A stretch of DNA of 64,000 nt from CAWAHD01 sp963781785 (GCA_963781785.1 CAWAHD010000003.1:1-64000), one strand, 5' to 3'; positions 54,235-64,000 are shown, counted from the stretch's first letter. Notes: generated by a model from the letters alone, not told the origin. Program-made: numbers and translations.

Positions 54235-54358
54235 GGTGTTTGTCGCTAAGGAGAATCCCGCTAAACGGCCCTGGAACTTCGGACTAGCCCAACTTTCGCA
54301 CCCGAGATGAGATCACCCCTTATTTTGTAGGGGCGAACGTCGTTTTCAGTCACTATAA

Positions 54359-56269
54359 TCGAACAGGATCAATCAGCTCCAGGTCTTGATTGGTTGCATT
54401 ATTTCCAGTGGGACACCCAGCAGCCGGTAGAGTTCCAGATGCTCCGGTTCGGGTGTCATCCCTTTGCGGATGCGAAGGAGCTTTCCGCCGTCCGATGGCA
54501 GGACGATCGTCGCCACTTGGTGTGTCGCCAGAGTCTGGCGTACCGTTGCCCAGGAGGTGTGAACTCCCTGATTCAACAACGTGGTCTCGATCGCGACCAG
54601 CAAGTGATAGGCGAGCACGCACAAGAAAATATGAGTCTCCACTCGATGTTCCAGGTGATGGAAGATCGGCCGTTCCGCCAACGGCGTTTTGATCATCCGG
54701 AAGGCATTCTCGGCCCGAGTCAGCGTCATATACATCAACCACGCCTCGCGGGCGGAAAGGTCGATGCGATCGGTGCGTAGCAAGTAACCGCCATCGAGCA
54801 ATTCGGCGTTGGCTTTCTTGTCGGCGTTGGGCTCGTGAGTCAGCTTCCCGCTGGTCGCATCCCAGGTGATCGTGTGATAACGGCCAACGCGGGGATAACG
54901 TTCTTTAAGTCGCCCGATTGCCTCTCCAATGGCGATCTCGCGTTTGAGCCGACCCTTCTCGATCCGCTGCTGTAACCGGTCAAGATCAGCGAGGAAGCGT
55001 TGTTCTTGCTTCTCGCGAATCGCGCGGTCTTTGGCCACTCGTTCTTCACTGTGACACAGCACGACTAACTCCGCTCCCTGGCGGACCGATTTAACTCGGA
55101 CTACGGACTTCTTCTGGCACGGATTCAAGGGCGATGGTTCACGGGGAACCAGTTCAAAGCCTTCCGGCTCCTCGAACTGGTCCAGCCACTTGTCTCTCTC
55201 GGGCTGCCGAGCTGCCACCACATAGTGGTGCTTGCGTTGTTGGATCTCGGTGAGATTCTCGGCAAAGGCCATGCCGCGGTCGACAACGACCGTGGACCCC
55301 TCGGGCATGCCGACGCGCTCTTTGAGGAGATCGAGAATGCGCCCCAACGTGTTGCGATCCTGGGCATTGCCTTCGAAGATTTCATGTGCGATGGGAAATC
55401 CTTCCCGACCGATCACCAAGCCCACCACGACCTGCTTGCAGTCGGGGCGTTTGTCACGCGAATAGCCGCGTTTGGCCTTGGGATTTCGCTTGGCTTGGCC
55501 CTCGAAATAGGTGCTGGTCAGGTCATAGAGGTAGATCGTGGTGTCGAGCTGGAACAAACGCCGCTCTTGCTCGACTAAGTCCGACTCGATGGTGGCGCGG
55601 TTGGGATGGAGCCGATCGAGGTTGCGATAAAGGGAATCGTCAACCAAGGTTGTGAAATCCACACCGAGAATGTCTCCCAGCGCTGTGGAACGGATCCAAT
55701 CCGGCATGGCGTGCTCGCTGTCGGGATGAATCAGCCGGTTCAAGGTCATGGCGCAAGTGAGTTGGATGGCCTTGATGGAGAAACCCCTTCGCTTGAGGAT
55801 CGCGTCGAATCCCAACCGCTTCCAGAACTGGAAGCCAACATGGACTGGGCCAGCCGTGCGGTGCTGCGTGGCAGTGACCCCGTCTACACGCACGGTGACG
55901 AGATCGCCGGACCGATCCGAATCACGGGTAGGCTCGATGGGCTCAGGAGACGAACGAGCCCCGCGAACACGAACCCGGCGGACGATCTGCTCTACTTCTG
56001 GATCGGAGTTTGAGAAGAGATCGCGCTGACCGACCAGCGCTTCCTCGACCTTGTGGGCCAGCCGAAGCCAGTCCTCGGCAGGCCGAGGAGAGAGGTCGCC
56101 CAGCGAACAGATGACCTTTTGCCGCGGTCCTTTGGGCGTGTGGACGGACTCGACCAACAGATAGTTGGTATAGGTCTTGTCCTTGTACCGGCGGGTAGTC
56201 TTGCGGACGTACATAGCCACTATGAGTACCTGGTCTCCCCAAAAAATCAAGGGAAGCTTCGCCACTTTT
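54359..56269 (-). mobile_element. IS1634-type element flanked by direct repeat AGTCACTATAA
   Basis: AGTCACTATAA occurs in the same orientation at 54348-54358 and 56270-56280, just outside the transposase gene. No inverted repeat is evident. IS1634 elements are known for long, variable target duplications, so an 11-bp or longer duplication fits. Confidence 0.65.
54373..56214 (-). CDS. IS1634-family transposase, intact
   Basis: Start ATG 56214 (MYVRKTTRRYKDKTYTNYLL), 613 residues; the frame is open 17 codons further up. It has IYLYDLTSTYFEGQAKRNPK, GSTVVVDRGMAFAENLTEIQ and YMTLTRAENAFRMIKTPLAE (D, D, E), then HLEHRVETHIFLCVLAYHLL. This is a full-length IS1634 enzyme only distantly related to the other two copies in the window. 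Confidence 0.92.
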   Translation of the reverse strand: MYVRKTTRRYKDKTYTNYLLVESVHTPKGPRQKVICSLGDLSPRPAEDWLRLAHKVEEALVGQRDLFSNSDPEVEQIVRRVRVRGARSSPEPIEPTRDSDRSGDLVTVRVDGVTATQHRTAGPVHVGFQFWKRLGFDAILKRRGFSIKAIQLTCAMTLNRLIHPDSEHAMPDWIRSTALGDILGVDFTTLVDDSLYRNLDRLHPNRATIESDLVEQERRLFQLDTTIYLYDLTSTYFEGQAKRNPKAKRGYSRDKRPDCKQVVVGLVIGREGFPIAHEIFEGNAQDRNTLGRILDLLKERVGMPEGSTVVVDRGMAFAENLTEIQQRKHHYVVAARQPERDKWLDQFEEPEGFELVPREPSPLNPCQKKSVVRVKSVRQGAELVVLCHSEERVAKDRAIREKQEQRFLADLDRLQQRIEKGRLKREIAIGEAIGRLKERYPRVGRYHTITWDATSGKLTHEPNADKKANAELLDGGYLLRTDRIDLSAREAWLMYMTLTRAENAFRMIKTPLAERPIFHHLEHRVETHIFLCVLAYHLLVAIETTLLNQGVHTSWATVRQTLATHQVATIVLPSDGGKLLRIRKGMTPEPEHLELYRLLGVPLEIMQPIKTWS

Positions 56270-56369
56270 AGTCACTATAACGGCCGAATGAGTGAAAGAA
56301 CGCTTAAGAATAAGTAGGTGCACAGCCGAAAATCGGCTATCTCTTAATTCTCTCCTGCGAAGGTTGGGC

Positions 56370-56591
56370 TAGACCATCTCATTGGGCACGGTGCACAACA
56401 TCGTCCGCAGCGCCGTTGAATCAGTTCGGGCGATCAGCCGCCATGTCGACTTCGCTGGCGTCCGGATTGGAGCCCACGACGAGATTTTCCAGCCTGGCAA
56501 GTCGGTGTTCATGGGCGTCGACACAGCCTCGACCTATTGCTACGTGCTTCGTCTAGACGAACACGGCGATGCCGATACTCGGGGCGGATGA
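56370..56591 (+). pseudogene. Unclassified transposase, middle fragment (N-terminus at 52110)
   Basis: Reads GTVHNIVRSAVESVRAISRH, VDFAGVRIGAHDEIFQPGKS and FMGVDTASTYCYVLRLDEHG, then stops. GAHDEIF and GVDTASTYC look like the catalytic core of a DDE-type transposase of unclassified type. It continues the fragment at 52110-52380. Confidence 0.6.
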
Positions 56592-56689
56592 AGTTGTGAC
56601 ATTGGCCGATGATGTCGCTTTGTTGGTTGACCGGCTTCGCCACGACATCCTCACGGTGGCCGGCTCATCCTACGCCGACCATTGCCAGC

Positions 56690-57296
56690 AGTCAGCCCCT
56701 CGATCGTCTATCGCGTGCTCAAAGCGGTCGGCAAACTGCTTCTGCGCTGGGGAAAGGCTTTCAAGAGAGACAAGGACTTCGAGCAGCCGACCTGGCCGTA
56801 TGACCATTGACACGTTGATGTCTCCTACATCAGTATCTGCGGGATGTTCTACTTCCCGTGTAGCATCCTTGATGGCTACAGCCGGTTCGTCATCCACTGG
56901 GAGATCCGCGATACCACGAAAGAGTTCGAGGTGGAGACGGTCATCCAGTGGGCCTGAGAGCGGTTTCCCGGCGAGCGGCCCCGCATGGTTTCGAATAACA
57001 GGCCACACTTCGTCGCCAAGGATTTCAAGGAGTTCATCCGCACCTGCGGCATGACTCACGTGAGAACATCGTTCTATTACTCGCAGAGCAAAGGGAAGAT
57101 GGAGCAGTGGTACAAGACCGTGAAAACAGACTGCATCCACCTCACGACTCCGTTGAGCTTGGAAGACGCTCCACGGCTTGTTGCCGGGTTCGTGGACTAT
57201 TACAACAGTGTCCGGTTGCACGGCGCGATCGCCTACATCACTCCGGCGGACAAACTGGCCGGTCGTGCTGAGGCGATCTGGGCGGCAAGCCGATAG
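56690..57296 (+). pseudogene. IS3 OrfB remnant related to the CHC2-fusion IS3
   Basis: Blocks: SPSIVYRVLKAVGKLLLRWG; HVDVSYISICGMFYFPCSIL and DGYSRFVIHWEIRD; RMVSNNRPHFVAKDFKEFIR; and QSKGKMEQWYKTVKTDCIHL to YITPADKLAGRAEAIWAASR. Two stops interrupt it, and the second catalytic Asp is replaced (SNNRP versus SDNGP). It ends where ordinary IS3 proteins end, without a zinc finger. Confidence 0.82.
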
Positions 57297-57601
57297 AAAC
57301 CGGCACCGACCGACGCCAGTCGGCGACCCAAAATCAAGGAGAACGAAGTGGACCGACCGCAGTGCTGCAATGTACACTGACAGAGCCTGGGCGCAGGCCA
57401 AGCCAACGGGGACGCGACCCGAGCGCCGCCTAGGGCCAACACCGAAGGGGCGGCAAGAAGCTGCCCGAATATCGGCTCCGAGATTGGCTCTAACGCGATA
57501 AATCCATTCACAATCTTTATTCTGTTCCGACTATCTTAACAAGCAGAGCCGTTTGTCCCACTTACGCTGAACCAATACAAGGCCGCGATGAAATTGATCA
57601 C
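57297..57601. other. Gene-free stretch between mobile DNA and host genes
   Basis: No convincing gene, repeat or terminator is seen in these 305 bases, apart from a short CGACGCCAGTCGGCG inverted repeat at about 57309-57323. Confidence 0.5.
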
Positions 57602-60600
57602 TTACGACAGCAAGAACTCAAGATCCTCTCGCGAGAGGTTTTGGATAACGCCGCGATTGTCGGCACTCAAGATAGCATCAGCCAGATCGCGCTTCTTCTG
57701 CTGCAACTCTAGGATCTTCTCCTCGACGGTACCCCGGCAGATCAGCCGATAGGCGAAAACATGCTGGGTTTGACCAATGCGGTGTGAACGATCGATGGCC
57801 TGGGCCTCCACGGCTGGGTTCCACCAGGGGTCGAGCAGATAAACATATTCCGCGGCAGTTAAATTAAGCCCCAGGCCGCCGGCTTTGAGGCTAATCAGGA
57901 AGATCGGACAGTGGGGGTCGGTCTGAAAACGCTCAACCTTAGCGGCACGGTTTCGGGTGCGACCGTCAAGGTATTCGTAGACAACTTTTTCCTGATCGAG
58001 CCGGTCGCGGACGATTGCCAGGAAGCTCGTGAACTGTGAAAAGATCAGGACTTTGTGCCCTTCCTCGACGACTTCTGAGATGGAGGGGAGGAGCATCTCG
58101 AGCTTGGCGCTGGGATCCCCCGCCAACTCGGGGCGAATCAGCCCGGGATGGCAAGCCGCTTGCCGAAGTCGCAGCAAAGCTTCGAGGACCTCGATCTTGG
58201 AGCGGTTCAACTCCGCGGCGTCTTTCCGCAATAGCGCGTCGCGGTAATGCGCCCTCAACTCATCATAGCAACGCCGTTGCTCGGTCTCCATGTCGCAATA
58301 GAGCGTTTGTTCAGTCTTCTCGGGAAGATCTTCGACGACCTGTTGCTTGGTGCGCCGCAGGATGAACGGCCGCAGAGCCTTGGCCAGCAGGGTGCGGTCG
58401 GTTTGGTCCAGCGAGGCACCAGTACCAACATACTTCTTGAAAACTGTGTCACTGCCGAGCATGCCGGGGTTCAAGAACTCGAAGATCGACCAGAGTTCTC
58501 CCAGATGGTTCTCGATCGGTGTCCCGCTGATGGCCAATTTGTGGCGACTGCGCAGTAGCCGAGCGGCTTTGGCCGACTGGCTGTCGGCATTCTTAATCGC
58601 TTGGGCCTCGTCGAGCAGTGCATAGTCGAACTGGATCCGTGTCAGTTCGGCAATATCTGTACGCACGGTACCGTAGGTCGTGATGATCAAGTCATACTCG
58701 TGGAACGACTCGCGCAGAGAGTGACGGCTTGGTCCAGTATAATCAAGGACACGGAGCCGCGGCGTAAATTTGGCAGCTTCCTGGACCCAATTGAAGACAA
58801 GCGATCGAGGGACGACGGCCAGTGATGGTCCCTTCGCCTGGCGGTGAGCCCGCCGCCTTTGCAAAAGCGCCAGAACCTGAATCGTTTTGCCCAGCCCCAT
58901 GTCATCGGCCAGGATGCCGCCAAACCCGAACCGTTGCAGATAGTCGAGCCAGCCCAGTCCATTGCACTGATAGGGGCGCAGCTCGCCGTGGAAGCCAGGT
59001 GGTGATTCCAGCGCCACGACACCCTCGAACTGCCTCAGGTTCTGCCGAACCTTTTCAAAAGCGGCGTCCACCTGGATCCCCGGCTGGGCGGCTAGGAGCA
59101 CATCAAGCATACCCGCCTGCGCCGAGTTGAAGCGGAGATTGCCGTCGGTGGCAGTCGCCAGATCGGCGAGCATCCCATATCTCTTCAGCCACTCTTCCGG
59201 GAGCATGCCCATCGAGCCATCACCCAGCTCGATCATCGAATCGCCGGAACGGGCAGCAGCCAGTAGATCGGGAAGACTCACCTTCTGGTCGCCGTACTGG
59301 ACCGCTCCCTCGAGCTCGAACCAGTCGATGCCGGTGTTCAGCGCCAGCTTAAACTCGCCGGCGGGCCGGATCAGCTTGCCTTCAGCCTCGACGCGCCAGC
59401 CGGCGCCGACCAATTCCTTGGTCACCAGTGACATCCGCTTGGCTGGCAGTTCAAGCGTCCCTGGGTCGAGCCGCGGATCCTTGGCCTCGCGGAAGCCCAA
59501 CTCGAAGAGCTTGATATCAGCGGCGCTCTCAGTCCGAGGATCGCGGCGGATCACCAGCCCTAGCTCGGTCGACACGGCTAGAGGCGTCGTTCGCCCCGCG
59601 GGGATCACAGCTCCGTCGTACTCGAACTCAAGCTCGCCGATCAATTTGTCAGATCCTAGGCCCCAATTCTGCCGCGGAGTTCGCAACGTCAAACAGGGCC
59701 GCGGCTTGGTATTGATCTCCTCCAGACGCAGTGACTCCACCAGTTCCAGCGGAGGAACCCGAGTCTCGGCCAGGATCCGTCCAAGCATCAGGTCCTGCTG
59801 AGGTTCGACAAACGTGATCTCTTTCTCGTAGCGCAGTCGGAGAATCCAGGGCATGACTCCCAAGTCGTCGAACCGGGCGGCCCGTCCGACACCGAGGATT
59901 AGCAAGCCCGGCAAGAGGACAAGAGGCTCGGAAAGGTCCATACGGTTGTCACCGCGCCGAAGGGAGCCACGCCAAGCCCATCGCTTACCTCCCAGCTCAG
60001 CGCGAACTTCCAGCGAAAACCGCCAAGGCTGGCCGTCGTCCCACCGCACTGTCGGCGGGTCTTCCTCCCCGTCGGTACGGCGCAGCCGCAACCGGTTGGT
60101 CCGGGCCAGCCGCTCTACCAAGGCTGCCTGGTCCTTCCGAAGTACGAACCGACGCATCCCGCGCAAGGCTCGCTCGGTCGCCGCACGGGCCGACGCCGCG
60201 CTCGCGCTTAACGCCCGGGGCATTGAAACCGCGCCGTTGCTTATCCCCGGCGCTGGCACCGAGCTTGTTCCCCCTCCTAAGTATGCTCCCGTCGCCGCGA
60301 TCGCCTGGGCTTCATCAAGCAGCGCAAGAATTAGGCGATCCTCAGGATCGTACTTAACGTGAGCGGCGTGCGGAGCGTAATACCACGGCCGTAACGGCCC
60401 CCATTCGCCAGTCGTCTTCCTCTGCCGGCGGGCCAGATCGATCACTACTTGATTCTGCGCCAGCGTACTGGCAACATCGAGCACGTAGACCAACAGTCGC
60501 TTGGCATTTCGATTGACAGCCTTGGTCCGTGCTGGGCTAGGGCCACTGCCGGGACCCACACCTGCTCCTTTGATCTTGGATCGACCTCCAGCCCCGGCAC

Positions 60601-61165
60601 GATGGTCTCGAGACCCATGACTCCTCTGGCTCCAGCTCACCGGCTCACCCGTCAGATCGCGATGGATGCTCCGGTCTTTGCCCTTAGGCTTGCCTGCCCG
60701 CGCACCCGGTCCCGTCGGCCGCGGTGGGACCAACCCCATCATCTCCATCCCTAGATCCAGTTCTCCAGGCCCCAGTGGCTCCCGATCCCGGTTCGTGCCC
60801 AATTCGCCGCCCGTTTCCGTCAACCCCGGTGTCAACGTACGACGTGGGCTCTCGGTCACCAGATGCACTGGAAAAACCGGCGGTGACTGCAACAGCCCAC
60901 GGGCCTCGGCTAATAGTAATGTCGCCCAGAGGTGTTTGCATGGCTCCCCTTGGGGGTTGAAGTACGGGCAGCTGCATGAGGCAAGTAATTTTGATCCGCG
61001 CAGTCGCAGTCGCACCCGATACTTTGAGGTCCCTCGTACCCGAGCAACGACCTCTCCGGCCCGCGCTGCCATCAGGGTAACCCGGCCTTTGACAAAATAC
61101 GACTGGCCCCGCGAGCGGACCGCGTCGCTGAAATTCCGCGCAACCTTCTGGGCAATCCCCATCAT
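57602..61165 (-). CDS. SWIM zinc-finger SNF2-family helicase
   Basis: I start at ATG 61165 (MMGIAQKVARNFSDAVRSRG), giving 1187 residues; the frame is open 24 codons further up. Residues about 60-90 form a SWIM zinc finger (ASCSCPYFNPQGEPCKHLWA). The SNF2 ATPase begins near residue 740: ILADDMGLGKTIQVLALLQR, then YALLDEAQAIKNADSQSAKA, LAISGTPIENHLGELWSIFE, LKAGGLGLNLTAAEYVYLLD and NPAVEAQAIDRSHRIGQTQH (motifs I to VI). Bacterial proteins of this type are DNA translocases of unclear role. It follows gyrB by 92 bases on the same strand and may share its transcript. Confidence 0.93.
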   Translation of the reverse strand: MMGIAQKVARNFSDAVRSRGQSYFVKGRVTLMAARAGEVVARVRGTSKYRVRLRLRGSKLLASCSCPYFNPQGEPCKHLWATLLLAEARGLLQSPPVFPVHLVTESPRRTLTPGLTETGGELGTNRDREPLGPGELDLGMEMMGLVPPRPTGPGARAGKPKGKDRSIHRDLTGEPVSWSQRSHGSRDHRAGAGGRSKIKGAGVGPGSGPSPARTKAVNRNAKRLLVYVLDVASTLAQNQVVIDLARRQRKTTGEWGPLRPWYYAPHAAHVKYDPEDRLILALLDEAQAIAATGAYLGGGTSSVPAPGISNGAVSMPRALSASAASARAATERALRGMRRFVLRKDQAALVERLARTNRLRLRRTDGEEDPPTVRWDDGQPWRFSLEVRAELGGKRWAWRGSLRRGDNRMDLSEPLVLLPGLLILGVGRAARFDDLGVMPWILRLRYEKEITFVEPQQDLMLGRILAETRVPPLELVESLRLEEINTKPRPCLTLRTPRQNWGLGSDKLIGELEFEYDGAVIPAGRTTPLAVSTELGLVIRRDPRTESAADIKLFELGFREAKDPRLDPGTLELPAKRMSLVTKELVGAGWRVEAEGKLIRPAGEFKLALNTGIDWFELEGAVQYGDQKVSLPDLLAAARSGDSMIELGDGSMGMLPEEWLKRYGMLADLATATDGNLRFNSAQAGMLDVLLAAQPGIQVDAAFEKVRQNLRQFEGVVALESPPGFHGELRPYQCNGLGWLDYLQRFGFGGILADDMGLGKTIQVLALLQRRRAHRQAKGPSLAVVPRSLVFNWVQEAAKFTPRLRVLDYTGPSRHSLRESFHEYDLIITTYGTVRTDIAELTRIQFDYALLDEAQAIKNADSQSAKAARLLRSRHKLAISGTPIENHLGELWSIFEFLNPGMLGSDTVFKKYVGTGASLDQTDRTLLAKALRPFILRRTKQQVVEDLPEKTEQTLYCDMETEQRRCYDELRAHYRDALLRKDAAELNRSKIEVLEALLRLRQAACHPGLIRPELAGDPSAKLEMLLPSISEVVEEGHKVLIFSQFTSFLAIVRDRLDQEKVVYEYLDGRTRNRAAKVERFQTDPHCPIFLISLKAGGLGLNLTAAEYVYLLDPWWNPAVEAQAIDRSHRIGQTQHVFAYRLICRGTVEEKILELQQKKRDLADAILSADNRGVIQNLSREDLEFLLS

Positions 61166-61257
61166 CTGTTCCCGCTCGGGACGGACCCTGCAATCGGACT
61201 GGCTAGTGACTGATGAATTGCAAATGACTCGCTGCAAATGAGCATCGGCCTACTGGC

Positions 61258-63942
61258 TCAGACATCGAGGTTCTTGACCTCAAGTGCATGCTTTTCAATA
61301 AACTCGCGGCGCGGTTCGACATCCTCACCCATGAGAGTAGCAAACAGGTCATTCGCGGCAGCCGTGTCATCCAGACACACTTTGAATAGAGTGCGCCGCG
61401 CTGGATCCATGGTGGTCTCCCAGAGCTGTTCGGCATCCATCTCGCCCAACCCTTTGAACCGGGTGATCTTCATCCCCTTCTCACCGATCTTCCGCACGAT
61501 GGGAACCAGGCCACGCAAGTCCAAAAGTGGATACGTCTCACTGTCCCGGTCGAGAATGAACCGTGGGGGTGGGTCATCACCAGTGACCTCACGCGGAAGC
61601 AGAACCTCGACTCGCAAGCTGAATTCATCGCGGAGTCGGACCAGGTGTTTGTTCAGCATCTTGACCTCGTGCAACTCGATCTCGCGAACGCGATGACTGG
61701 ATGAACCAGCGTCGTGGGAGGACGGGCTATGGCCGGCTGCTAGAGCTTCGCTCACCGACGAGTCTGGCATCAAGCTCGATTCGATCTCCGCTTCATCCTT
61801 GGCGTGCAGTTTATGCGCTGCAAAGTAATCTTGCCGATCCTTCTCACTGTAAAAGCGCTCTTCTCTGCCCTCATGCTCGACTAGGAATAGCGGAAGCAGG
61901 CCGTCTCGAGGGTCGGGATGGGACGTGTCGCCAGGGTCTGGTTTGTAGGCCAGCGCCAGGAAATCACGGAGAGAACGGTTGCGGCGTCCGAAGGCGCGCA
62001 GCCCTTGTTCGATGCCGGCGACTAGATCGAGGAGAACCTTGAGCCGGTCGCCTTCGATGGTACCTGCGCGGTCATCAGGCCCCACTTGACGGAGTGAGGC
62101 ACCGGCTAGGCCAGTCTCGATCAGAATTGCTTGCATCTGATCTTCGGCGTGCACGTACCGTCGTTCTTTCTTTCCACTGACGATCATGTACAGCGGAGGC
62201 TGGGCGACATAGAGGTGTCCCTCAGCCACCAATCTAGGCATCTGTCGGTAGAAAAATGTCATGAGCAGGGTCCGGATGTGAGAACCATCGACATCTGCGT
62301 CGCTCATCATCACGATCTTGCCATAGCGCCGTTTAGCAGGGTCCTCCTCCTCGCCAATACCATTCCCAACGGCGGTGATAATGTTGCGGATCTCCTCGTT
62401 GCTCAAGACACGGTCGAGGCGAGCACGCTCCACGTTGAGAATTTTGCCTCGCAAGGGGAGGATCGCTTGATAGATCCGATCGCGGCCTCCTTCGGCTGTT
62501 CCGCCGGCGGAGTCCCCCTCGACTAGGAACAGCTCACTGGAACCCTGATCATGGGTCGAACAGTCCATCAGCTTGCCGGGCAATCCTCCACCTGAGAGGA
62601 TTCCTTTTCGGTTGCGGACCAGTTCGCGAGCCTTGCGAGCTGCCTCACGCGCTTCCGCCGCCAGTTGCGCCTTGGCCACGATTCGCTTGGCCACTCCTGG
62701 ATTCGTCTCGAGATAATCGGCCAGCCGTTCGTTGACAACTCGCGCTGTAATCCCCTCGACTTCGCTGTTGCCAAGCTTCGTCTTCGTTTGTCCCTCGAAC
62801 TGCGGGTCAGGTACGCGCACGCTGATAATCGCAGTCAGGCCTTCTTTGAAGTCGTCGCCTGTGATCGTCAGGTCCTTGGTCTTTCCGGGTGCGCCTGTTT
62901 TGGCGTACTGATTTAGCGTGCGGGTCAAGGCGGTGCGGAACCCGGTTAGATGCGTCCCCCCCTCGACCGTGTTGATATTGTTGCAATACGACACAACCAT
63001 TTCGCTGATTGAATCGTTGTACTGCAAAGCAACCTCGACTTCAACGGCACGTTCCTCATCCCGCCCAAAGAAGACGACCGGCGGATGTAGAACGGTCTGA
63101 GAGCGATTCAAATAAACGACAAACTCGCTCAATCCCTCCGACGAGAAGAATTCAATGTCCTTGCGCTCGTAGGTTCGCTCGTCAATCAAGTGGATTCGGA
63201 TCCCCTTGTTCAGGAAGGCGAGCTCGCGCAGTCGCTTCTCGAGCACATCGAAGTCAAACTCGATCTTCGGAAAGATCTCGGCGTCAGGCAAGAAGCGGAT
63301 CGTCGTCCCTGTCGTCTTGGTCGTCCCGTCCAAGTTCACCTCTCCCTGAGGCTCGCCTTTACGATAGTACTGCCGCCAGATTTGGCCGTCGCGGCGGACT
63401 TCCGCCTCTAGCCACTCTGAAAGTGCATTAACGACCGTTAATCCTACACCATGGAGACCACCTGACACCTTGTAAGTATGATGGTCAAATTTGCCTCCGG
63501 CATGCACCGTGGTCAAAACCACCTCAAGGGTGTTTTTGCCGGTGTCAGCATGGATATCGACTGGAATCCCGCGCCCGTCATCGACGACTGAGGCTGAACC
63601 GTCAGTATGCAGCGTCACTTCGATTTTTCGGCAATAACCAGCCATCGCTTCGTCGATCGAGTTGTCCACGATTTCGTACACCAGATGATGCAACCCTTTC
63701 GGCGTTGTATCGCCGATGTACATGCCAGGGCGCAACCGCACTGCTTCGATTCCCTCCAGCACGCGGATACTCGCCCCGGTGTACTCTGCCAGAGTTGCCG
63801 CGTTGTCTGGGTCGACTTGGAGTTCGCCGTTGCTTGTCCGTCCGTCCGTCTTTCGATCCAGGGGCTCTGAGGAGGAAGTCTCAAGGGGGCGATCTTCGGT
63901 CTTGCTCAAATCCACCATCGTCAATTCACCTCGATCGTTCAT
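61258..63942 (-). CDS. gyrB: DNA gyrase subunit B with large C-terminal-domain insertion
   Basis: The 894-residue ATPase subunit of the type II topoisomerase that introduces negative supercoils. GHKL ATPase: VYEIVDNSIDEAMAGYC, VVDDGRGIPVDIHADTG, KVSGGLHGVGLTVVNALSEW. The transducer domain is followed by TOPRIM motifs LFLVEGDSAGGTAEGGRDR and VMMSDADVDGSHIRTLLMTF, and the C-terminal KITRFKGLGEMDAEQLWETT. Between YVHAEDQMQAIL (about residue 600) and that end lie about 225 residues, larger than the insertion in E. coli GyrB. It contains a Ser/His-rich linker (GHSPSSHDAGSSSHRVREI). The N-terminal 50 residues before TGASIRVLEGIEAVRLRPGM are a charged extension. Confidence 0.97.
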   Translation of the reverse strand: MNDRGELTMVDLSKTEDRPLETSSSEPLDRKTDGRTSNGELQVDPDNAATLAEYTGASIRVLEGIEAVRLRPGMYIGDTTPKGLHHLVYEIVDNSIDEAMAGYCRKIEVTLHTDGSASVVDDGRGIPVDIHADTGKNTLEVVLTTVHAGGKFDHHTYKVSGGLHGVGLTVVNALSEWLEAEVRRDGQIWRQYYRKGEPQGEVNLDGTTKTTGTTIRFLPDAEIFPKIEFDFDVLEKRLRELAFLNKGIRIHLIDERTYERKDIEFFSSEGLSEFVVYLNRSQTVLHPPVVFFGRDEERAVEVEVALQYNDSISEMVVSYCNNINTVEGGTHLTGFRTALTRTLNQYAKTGAPGKTKDLTITGDDFKEGLTAIISVRVPDPQFEGQTKTKLGNSEVEGITARVVNERLADYLETNPGVAKRIVAKAQLAAEAREAARKARELVRNRKGILSGGGLPGKLMDCSTHDQGSSELFLVEGDSAGGTAEGGRDRIYQAILPLRGKILNVERARLDRVLSNEEIRNIITAVGNGIGEEEDPAKRRYGKIVMMSDADVDGSHIRTLLMTFFYRQMPRLVAEGHLYVAQPPLYMIVSGKKERRYVHAEDQMQAILIETGLAGASLRQVGPDDRAGTIEGDRLKVLLDLVAGIEQGLRAFGRRNRSLRDFLALAYKPDPGDTSHPDPRDGLLPLFLVEHEGREERFYSEKDRQDYFAAHKLHAKDEAEIESSLMPDSSVSEALAAGHSPSSHDAGSSSHRVREIELHEVKMLNKHLVRLRDEFSLRVEVLLPREVTGDDPPPRFILDRDSETYPLLDLRGLVPIVRKIGEKGMKITRFKGLGEMDAEQLWETTMDPARRTLFKVCLDDTAAANDLFATLMGEDVEPRREFIEKHALEVKNLDV

Positions 63943-64000
63943 CTTATTTTCATGCCTGACTTCCGGCAGGGTGCCATTAGCCAGGATAGGATTGCGCTCA

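Overview
The window is a GC-rich bacterial chromosome segment, probably from a planctomycete (Isosphaeraceae/Gemmataceae-like). That placement is an inference from the long GyrB with a large insertion, the SWIM-SNF2 neighbour, the style of the phage-like proteins and the dense, mixed insertion-sequence (IS) load. No rRNA is present. One class II tRNA-like gene is visible.

Layout. (1) 1-16100 holds the end of an unrelated segment (acetyltransferase-like fragment, HARE-HTH-like protein, odd tRNA), then a plus-strand, siphophage-like structural module: connector-like protein, fibre and adhesin-like proteins, a TPR-glycosyltransferase, a repeat protein with FN3-like domains, a Gly-rich adhesin-like protein, a very large fibre with a glycoside-hydrolase-like domain, a tail-terminator-like protein, a tail-tube-like protein, a chaperone-like gene broken by a frameshift, and a tape-measure-like protein. 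(2) 16203-31250 is a 15 kb island of nested IS elements wedged between the tape-measure-like gene and the next tail genes. (3) 31266-38623 continues the tail module (tail, hub and fibre-like genes), split by an IS1634-type element. (4) 38624-57300 is a second graveyard of mobile DNA: a four-gene transposon (zinc-ribbon/HTH protein, integrase, ExeA-type AAA ATPase, RecA-like ATPase) carrying an IS21, an IS4/IS701-like element with an IS66 inside its terminal repeat, and many remnants. (5) 57602-63942 is host chromosome: a SWIM-SNF2 helicase and gyrB, both intact.

The most unusual content is a pair of related IS-like elements, called type A (1765 bp) and type B (1977 bp) here. Each is present twice, with boundaries defined exactly by comparing the copies. 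Neither has recognisable terminal inverted repeats. Both have strong hairpins near their ends. Each encodes a protein of about 510-535 residues that I cannot assign to a known transposase family. The two proteins are clearly homologous to each other. Other notable items are an IS3 transposase fused to a primase-type CHC2 zinc finger behind an A7 frameshift site, near-identical 97-bp in-frame cassettes inside a phage fibre gene, and a layered insertion and inversion history that can be read base by base.

Frameshifts are common in the phage-like genes and in the old IS copies, but absent from gyrB, the SNF2 gene and the young IS copies. I therefore read the phage module as a decaying prophage or tail-like element rather than as poor sequence.
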